The notes beneath the pieces were generated by a model. The model was not told the DNA's origin, ran no database searches, and was given only the letters and a program-made list of their open reading frames with translations. Of a DNA stretch of 64,000 bases, positions 57,718 through 64,000 are shown one piece after another. Source of the DNA: Sordariomycetes sp. S80-01Y (lineage: Eukaryota; Ascomycota; Sordariomycetes); the NCBI GenBank assembly GCA_037042185.1, contig JAXQJY010000027.1:434001-498000 (forward strand). The letters run 5' to 3'. A program made the translations under genes and the position numbers. Each line of letters begins with the position of its first letter. Within the stretch, counting starts at the first letter, position 1.

Positions 57718-58892
57718 ATGCCTGACGGACGCCTCCGAGACAGTAAGGGATACTCTACACACCCTCCTACCGCTCGTAGCCGGAAGCGACTTGCCAATCT
57801 GTCTCCGGAGAAACTCGAAGCGCACAAGTCCAGATCAGCCGAGTGTAGCGCCATCTGGTCTGCTTGTGCTCGCGTGTCCAAAACCGAGCGGTACAAAAAG
57901 GTCAACGTCAACCACCGTCGCGCTATGCTTCTACAGCATATTGCTCAACTGCTCGGAAAAAGGTATTTTGAAATATAACCACCACTTCAATCCGCAACTG
58001 TTCTATTGAAGCCTGAGACTGTTCGTTGTTAACGTTTCAAAGAGAAACAGCGGGCAAGACCCGGGTTGGCGTCAACGAAGAGACCATCGTCGAGAAGCAC
58101 TTGAAGAGGGAGGCTACTGAGCGCAAGTTTTGCAAGTCCCTGAACAGACCCGAGTACAACGTGAGTCTCAAAGGCATCTCGGTGGACCAGCGCGATGAGG
58201 AATCTGACGGCGACTCGGATGTCGAGCTGAGCGACCAAGAATTGGATGATGACCCTTTGCCATTCTATATGAACATCGCTCCAGGCACCTATCACCAATC
58301 TCATGCAAATCTAGAGATTCTTCAGGAGCTCAAGAAAATGAACAGGAAATTAAACAACCTCTACTGCTTCTTGGGTAGCCTGCATAAGCATAGTGCAGGC
58401 CTGGTGCCGCTGTCCGCGCCGCGCGATACCATGGATTCCCCCATGGTGCCTTCCGGCAGCGAGGAGGGGCGTGGTCAGAGATTTGGCTCCCGTGACTTAA
58501 TAGGCCAAGGTTACGGACAAGACAATACCTCCGGTTGTCACGCTACGAGCAATGAGCCCAACCTCCAGGACAATGTCAGGTCCCATGACAATGAGCAGAC
58601 GCAGTCCGGGGAGTTGGTCGATCCCCAGTCCGCTACTGGATTTTACGCACAAACTAGCTTGGAAATGCAAGCTCAACAGCAGACCAACCCGCTAGGATCT
58701 CATGCTTTCCTCTCCATGGCAGGTGCTCAGACTCAACCACTATGTGACCAACAAATTGCTCGCCTCGGCGGGTTTGGCATGAGCTACATGAATCAGCGCC
58801 CTGAACAGCAAATGAATCAACAGGCGCCCCATCAGTTCGAGGCTCTCGCTCGTGGCCACTTGTCCCGCCGCAAGAGTCCTAGCGGTTCTTAA
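57718..58892 (+). CDS. Unknown protein, basic N-terminus and Gln-rich C-terminus
   Basis: Two exons (57718-57962 and 58043-58892; 80-nt intron) give 364 aa. The first 80 residues are basic and helical (RSRKRLANLSPEKLEAHKSR, KVNVNHRRAMLLQHIAQLLG) and could contact nucleic acid. Across the splice the text continues GKRETAGKTRVGVNEETIVE with HLKREATERKFC. A strongly acidic stretch follows (DEESDGDSDVELSDQELDDD), then a possible short coiled coil (LEILQELKKMNRKLNNLYCF). The last 180 residues are Gln/Asn/Ser-rich and disordered. I do not recognise a family. The make-up resembles a nuclear regulatory protein, which is inference. Confidence 0.75.
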
Positions 58893-59737
58893 AGAGGGTA
58901 CTGTAAGGTCTTCACCCGAGAGCTAGCTTCGGAGTCGACGGTGATACTTAAATTCGAGGGTTTTCCCTTTTCATCTTCTTTTCGCCTTCAGGCTCATCTG
59001 CTGCTGTTTCGACGATCGCTTTGACATCCGTTGGAACTCTTGCGCGTACTCGGATCGAAATTGGGCGCAAGACCACGATTGAGAAATGGGGAAAACTGTT
59101 GGCTTGTTTTGGCGTGGAGGTTGATTACAGGAAAAAGGGGGTTTGGGGGCTGTGAATGTGGTTACAGGACGAAGCTTGCTTTGGCGAATGGCATTCGAAC
59201 AGTAGATTGACTATCTATCATCCCGTCTGAGGCGAAGATCCCCAGCAGCTTGACACTTCTATATTGACGACCTTCAATGAATTGCCCGATCCCGGAAGGA
59301 CACGCGACGCCGCTCGCAAGCAAAGACGATCCGAATAACATGGAACATTGTCATCGTGTATTCGCGACGCCATTCCAGCGTTATATACCTGAGGTGCGCA
59401 TATATCGTAAGTCCGTACCTGCTGCCCTTCCAACCCTCGCGTACAATCATTCCATCTCATCCATTCCCATCCAGTCCAAGCAAGTGCTCTTGCACAAACA
59501 AGTAGACATAAACACCTCAAAAGCGGAAGTGTTTCCAATCGTAACAAGCGCAAACAAAATGTCAAGGCTAAACATGCAGTCAAAACAAAGCGCCTTGCCA
59601 AGCCCATCGTTTCCCTTGAGAACAAACAAGTCTGATACAGAACGCCGACCGAAAGCAGAAGACCACCATGCGCGCAGAAGTGTCGAAGGTACAAGGCCGC
59701 ACAAGGGGCGGCAAACAACGGAAGTGGTTCAAAAGCC
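58893..59737. other. Convergent 3' region, 845 bp
   Basis: Between the ends of the Q-rich protein gene and the GH17 gene. Frames on both strands near 59218-59888 partly overlap the GH17 3' end and have no recognisable product. Confidence 0.5.
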
Positions 59738-61862
59738 TCAAACGGTGTCACCGCCGCAATCAGGGATCTTGACACCATCTTTCAGGTTGCGGTTGACGTC
59801 CATAAGCCCCCACTTGTCCTCCCACTCCTTGCCTTTCTCGTTGTACGCAATCTTCCAAGGCTCGTCGAACGCTGAGAACCAGAAGTAGTTGGTGCCATTC
59901 TTCAGAGCCTGACATACCCAGTCTTCCATGAATGTGTTCAACTCGTCGATGCCCGCAACGGAGCCCTCCGCGCAACTCGAAGAACCACCGCAGTTCTTGC
60001 CACCACCAGTCGGCCAACCGGTTTCGGAGATGATGTTCTTTTGGTCGTCCGACTTGAAGAAACCACCGTTATTGTTCTCCCAGAAATTCATCGTCCATTC
60101 GGCGGCCTTGTCTGCGGTGATGCCTGCGAAGAAGGGGTGGATGTTGGACATGATATAGTCACTCGCCTTCGCTAGAGCGCTAGTCCAGTCGTCGCCGAGA
60201 TCAGAAGTCGCAACGGGAAGGTTGAGGTTGAGGTCGGTGAGGTTCGATCGCACCCCGTCGAGGAGGTCACTGAGCTCGGTAATGGTCATTTCTTCGCGGA
60301 AGAGAATTTCGTTGGCGACAATAAGGCCCTCGAATGGTTCATCGCCGTACTCTTCGAGAACATCCCACATCTGCTCAAGTTGGCGCGCGTTGGTTGTGGA
60401 GTTGTCGTCTTGCCAGACGCCGAGCCAGATCTTGACGTCGCCCTTGAGATCGAGTCGGTCGATTGCGTGGATGAGCATCTGTGTCTGGTTGCAGTCGGTA
60501 CCGTAGAGGCGGACGCGGTTCGTCAGCTGGCTAAGGACCGCCAGATCTCGAGTAATGTTGTTCTGAGACGGCGGGTTGTGGATGCAATCGGGGTACTGGG
60601 CGTGTATTGGGGTGTAGTCCATGCCAGGGAAGACCCTGTGCAAGTCGGGGTTGTTGAGCAGCTCCTTGATCTCGTCGCTGTTAACGTCGAGGTCGCCGTT
60701 CTTGTTCTGGTCGTCTTCGGCAGACTGGCCTCCGTCCTTGTCGCCGCCGCCGCCGCCGCCGTCTCTCCTACCGGACAGCATAGCGCCAACAACACCACCA
60801 ACAACAATGCCGATGATGACCAGCACAATGCCGACCATGATGAGAATCTTCATCTTCTTACTCATGCCATCCCCGACATCCTTCTTGTCCCATTTCGGAT
60901 CCTTCTCGGCGCCGTCGGCGAGGTCGTACGAGGGTCCAACTGCGAAGTATGGTCAGTAACAAGCTGCGACTAAGGATACGACAAGACTCACTGTCGCGAT
61001 GTCTGTTCATCACACCGCCCATGACACCTCCAGCGGCTGCTGCGCCGCCCACAGCAGCGGCGGCCCCCATTGCCGGCCTGGCTCCACGATCAGACGTCGC
61101 CGCCGAGCTCAGCATGGAGTTGCGCTGGCTGTATCGGGGATAGTACAGGCCGTCGTCCCCGTCATCCTCAATGTCATTCGGATCGAATTCGCCAAGCCGT
61201 CGGTCGACGCGAGGGTTCGAACCAGAGAAGGCCTTATAGGGATCGTCGGCGTAAGGGTCGTTCGAGTATCCCGAGTTATGGATGCTGCTCGTTTGCGATC
61301 GCATGGGCGAATTGCCGCCGCGCGTATTGTATCCGTCGTACATGTAGCCACCACCGCCAGCATAGTTGCCAGAGGCTGTGCGCGAGGGAGGTGGAGGTAG
61401 TTGGCTTGAACCGTAGGCAGGGTCCATCCCGCCCTCGCGAGCGTTGCGATCCGCAGCGCCATAGGCAAGGCCAGACATGCCACCAGTGGCAGTTTCGCTA
61501 GAATCGTCAGCGTTCACCGTCGCACAGCGTTGGTTGCGCTGTACGTACCCGTATCTTACGTCTTCGCCGTGGGCTGGCGGGCCTCGAGTGTAGTAGGAGT
61601 TATCACCGTGCCGCGGAGGGGTCGGTGCCTCTGCGCCGGGCGCCGGGCCGTAGTAGTTGCCGTTGAGGTTATCGTAGGGGGAGTGAGCAGCGGATCTCGA
61701 GTCGTGGTAGGGCGATGAAGGGGCCGGGGAGGAGTAGTTGTGTTGGGGAGGAATGGGGCGCCGAGAGGAGCCGGTCGGTCGAGGTCGTCGAGAGCTGTTA
61801 GTACTTGAGGAGGAGTCAAGCGGTTCCCTCTCGAAGGGGTCGTCGTGGGACGGGTACTGCAT
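59738..61862 (-). CDS. BtgC-like membrane-anchored GH17 glucan endo-1,3-beta-glucosidase
   Basis: Three exons (61549-61862, 60992-61497, 59738-60939; introns 51 and 52 nt) give 673 aa. The N-terminal 300 residues are disordered and rich in Ser, Pro, Gly and Tyr, and cytoplasmic. One membrane helix follows (about 305-327, ILIMVGIVLVIIGIVVGGVV), making a type II protein whose catalytic domain faces outside. The GH17 domain begins near residue 380 (FPGMDYTPIHAQYPDC); VANEILFREE holds the proton-donor Glu and ISETGWPTGG the nucleophile Glu. This is the layout of fungal btgC, which acts on wall beta-1,3-glucan. Intron 1 is 51 nt without a stop, so reading through it would add 17 residues in frame; the splice sites (GTACGT, CTGAC, TAG) are good, so I treat it as an intron. 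Confidence 0.92.
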
Positions 61863-63116
61863 TTTGACGAGGGCAACGAAGTCGATCCGCTTCGACGGCT
61901 CGACGGCAGAGCGAGAGACGGGAGAAGAGACTGAGACGGCCTGGAGCCGCCTGTTTGAGGGCAGACAGCGGGCTGTCGAGTACGTCTATCAACGATGATG
62001 CGGGTGGAGACTCGAGAGCGAACGGCAGCAGCGACGATCAAGCGATGCAGAGGAAGACGAGAACGGAGGTGGTCCCAGCAGCGTGAGGAGGGGGAAAGAA
62101 AGGAAGTGAGGCCAACGGTGAGAAGGGAGATGGAGAGACGGCTGCCAATCTGAGATGGTGTTGAGGCTGAGTCCGACCAGGTTGTTGCTTCGGTGTGGGA
62201 GAGTTGGATCGATTGCCCTGGCAAGCCTGGATGGGACATCAGCATACTGTCAGCCAAGCCCCGTCACTGTGTCTTTGTTTGGCAAGTGGCAGCCCAGACC
62301 GGCTTTCGATCGCACCTGCGTCTGACTTCAGGGCCCATTCTTCGTATTTTCGATACGCTAAACCGAATGCGACGCGCAGTCCCTCCTCCTCGCCATTGCC
62401 TTCGTATCTCTATTTTCTCTGCGTCCCGTCGCCTCGTCCCCCTTTCTCTGATCCCGTGTCTTTTAACCAAAATTGCTTCCTGGCAAGTGTTTGAGACCTT
62501 CATGTCCTGCTGCAGTGCCTGCTTTCTGACGCTCCAGCGGATTGGCCCTTGCTCCCTTGCTCGATGAGGGTCGGGGGTCCCCCCGTTGTTGGTGCGACAG
62601 TCTCGCAGCCAGCCAATCATGGCCGCCTTTTCGTGCAGCAGACTGATTGAGACCGGGGCCCCTCCGGCTGCACCGGCCGAGCTCACGCCGTCCGCCCTGT
62701 TGGCTGAGCGACGATGGGTCCATCAACCAGTTCATCGACGCCGAGAGCGCTGCTCACGTCACCACGTCGCACGACCGTGACATGACGATGGCTTCGCGAA
62801 CCAAATATGCCTCTCCGTGGCCGTTACTGTCGCTCGCATGAACTCGATTGCTACATGCATTGTGTGGTACGCTGAAACGTTGGAAAATCCTCATGAAACA
62901 CAGCACCGTCCCCCTTGCGATGGGCTCATCTCACCGTGACCTGAGCCGCCCGTGTCGATGCATACAAGTTTCATTGTCGCTCGCGTATCCCTATTAAACA
63001 TGTACCGCACAAAGTCTATCAATTGCGCTGTCCTCAACTCAACGCTATGCTGTACAGTCCAAATTGACCGAGCAACCCATTCTTTAACCAATTCCCAAAA
63101 CGCCCTGCACCGCGGC
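61863..63116. other. Intergenic region, 1.25 kb
   Basis: Upstream of the GH17 gene and downstream of the regulator at the right edge. The first 350 bp are rich in GAG/CTC runs and probably a 5' leader. Frames here have no recognisable product. Confidence 0.5.
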
Positions 63117-64000
63117 TCAGCACACTCCTGACAAGATTGAAGTCGAATCCGAGATGGGTTGAGCCTGCCAATCCAAAGTCCCGTCCTCCCGTACTGTAAA
63201 GTCCGCTGCTTCTTCTACCAGCTCCCACATACCTGTCTCGGGGTTCCTCTGCGCGGACCGGAAGATGATATTCGTCCCAAAGTCCTCGAAGACAACCTCG
63301 CGTCGGCGAAGTCGAAGCCATTGCAGCTGCTCGTCGTCACCCCATGCCGCGCTTTCTGCCTCTGCCAGCTGGTTGCGGAGCGCAATTGCCCTGAATACAC
63401 GGCTGTCTCGTAAGGCGTTGCGGATGGGATACTGCCCCAGGATACGGATGGCATCAGCCCGAGTCGTAGGGTCACGGCATCCAAAGGCCGACACGAACAG
63501 AGGCCAGGTCCATCCCGAATCCATAGCAAATCCGCAGTTTGGCCGCGCCTGTAGCAGTATCTCGGCTAGGGCGTTGATCTCCCGGTATTGCGGCGTCAGG
63601 CCCTTGGCTGTGATCAGTCCTGAGAAGCGTGGTATGGCCGTGTAGATGTATAACACGAGGTACTCGATCCTTAAATTAACAGCCTGTAAGTATGACTGCA
63701 TGTCTTGGTGCTTGTTATGGGCAGCGGCCTGATATAGAGGATCGTATGCCTCGATCCACCGCTGCAGCCAGTATCTTGACTCGGCAACAAACTTGGAGAT
63801 CTTCGGATTCTGCTTCACGCTGCTCAGCTTCCTTTCCAATTCAGCCTCATCAGATATCCTGGATAGCTGCAGCTGGCTCGAAGTGACGGTCAAAATGGGG
63901 ATATACTGGACCATTTGCCTCTGCAACAGGCCCCAGTATCCCTGAGCCTCGTCATAGGAAGAGAACACACGTGGCATTTCTTCCAAAGAGGTGATGCTCG
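63117..64000 (-). CDS. C-terminal part of a fungal regulator (Zn2Cys6-type, DUF3468-like), cut by the window edge
   Basis: The minus-strand frame is open from base 64000 to the stop at 63117 (about 294 codons). The text SLEEMPRVFSSYDEAQGYW, then SRYWLQRWIEAYDPLYQ, YLVLYIYTAIPRFSGLI, NALAEILLQARP, FGCRDPTTRADAIRIL and AIALRNQLAEAESAAWGDDE matches the C-terminal half of fungal Zn2Cys6 factors with the DUF3468/fungal_trans_2 region. The zinc cluster would lie outside the window to the right. No intron seen in this part. Targets unknown. Confidence 0.8.
   Translation of the reverse strand, partial: SITSLEEMPRVFSSYDEAQGYWGLLQRQMVQYIPILTVTSSQLQLSRISDEAELERKLSSVKQNPKISKFVAESRYWLQRWIEAYDPLYQAAAHNKHQDMQSYLQAVNLRIEYLVLYIYTAIPRFSGLITAKGLTPQYREINALAEILLQARPNCGFAMDSGWTWPLFVSAFGCRDPTTRADAIRILGQYPIRNALRDSRVFRAIALRNQLAEAESAAWGDDEQLQWLRLRRREVVFEDFGTNIIFRSAQRNPETGMWELVEEAADFTVREDGTLDWQAQPISDSTSILSGVC

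Noticed and set aside
1-64000. tRNA, rRNA and CRISPR features
   Set aside because: GGTTCGA-like B-box matches were looked at by eye, but none had a fitting acceptor stem or A box; no rRNA-like sequence and no spaced repeat array was seen. A covariance-model search would settle the tRNAs.

Overview
This is nuclear DNA from a filamentous ascomycete (Pezizomycotina). The evidence is many short GT-AG introns (47-105 nt) with CTAAC/CTGAC-like branch sites, gene families typical of these fungi (bZIP with DUF3425, Zn2Cys6 regulators, rhodopsin-like membrane proteins, Asp f 2/Pra1, BIM1-like copper proteins, BtgC-type GH17) and low gene density with long intergenic stretches. Genus cannot be fixed from the sequence. 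All gene models below were built by hand by matching splice sites to reading phase. Every complete model closes in frame.

Left arm (1-30.9 kb), moderately GC-rich. Positions 1-9.8 kb look like an accessory or metabolic group: the cut start of a membrane-anchored protein, a Baeyer-Villiger monooxygenase (BVMO) sharing a divergent promoter with an HSL-type alpha/beta hydrolase, a small dimeric-barrel-like protein, a bZIP/DUF3425 regulator and an M20 carbamoylase/amidohydrolase. A BVMO turns a ketone into an ester or lactone and the hydrolase could open it, so a small oxidative degradation or tailoring route with its own regulator is a reasonable inference. After it come a rhodopsin-like receptor, an Asp f 2/Pra1 zinc-binding secreted protein, two short-chain dehydrogenases separated by an uncharacterised tyrosine-rich membrane protein, a DEDDh RNA exonuclease, a Zn2Cys6 regulator divergent from a DUF2306 membrane protein, and a quinate/sugar-type MFS transporter.

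Middle (30.9-41.3 kb): an AT-rich block of about 10.4 kb with no supportable gene. It holds a possible DDE transposase relic, a perfect 22-bp hairpin, an unusual inverted repeat whose two halves are permuted, and small tandem repeats. It looks like an old transposon graveyard or AT isochore, though the signature of repeat-induced point mutation is not clear by eye.

Right arm (41.4-64 kb) is mostly housekeeping or conserved: a VIT/VWA protein, an NTF2-like protein, an SREBP-type bHLH factor, a divergent pair of WD40 proteins (STRAP-like and Doa1/PLAA-like), a BIM1-like copper protein, an SRR1-like protein, an unknown Q-rich protein, a BtgC-like GH17 glucanase, and the 3' part of a second fungal regulator running off the right edge.
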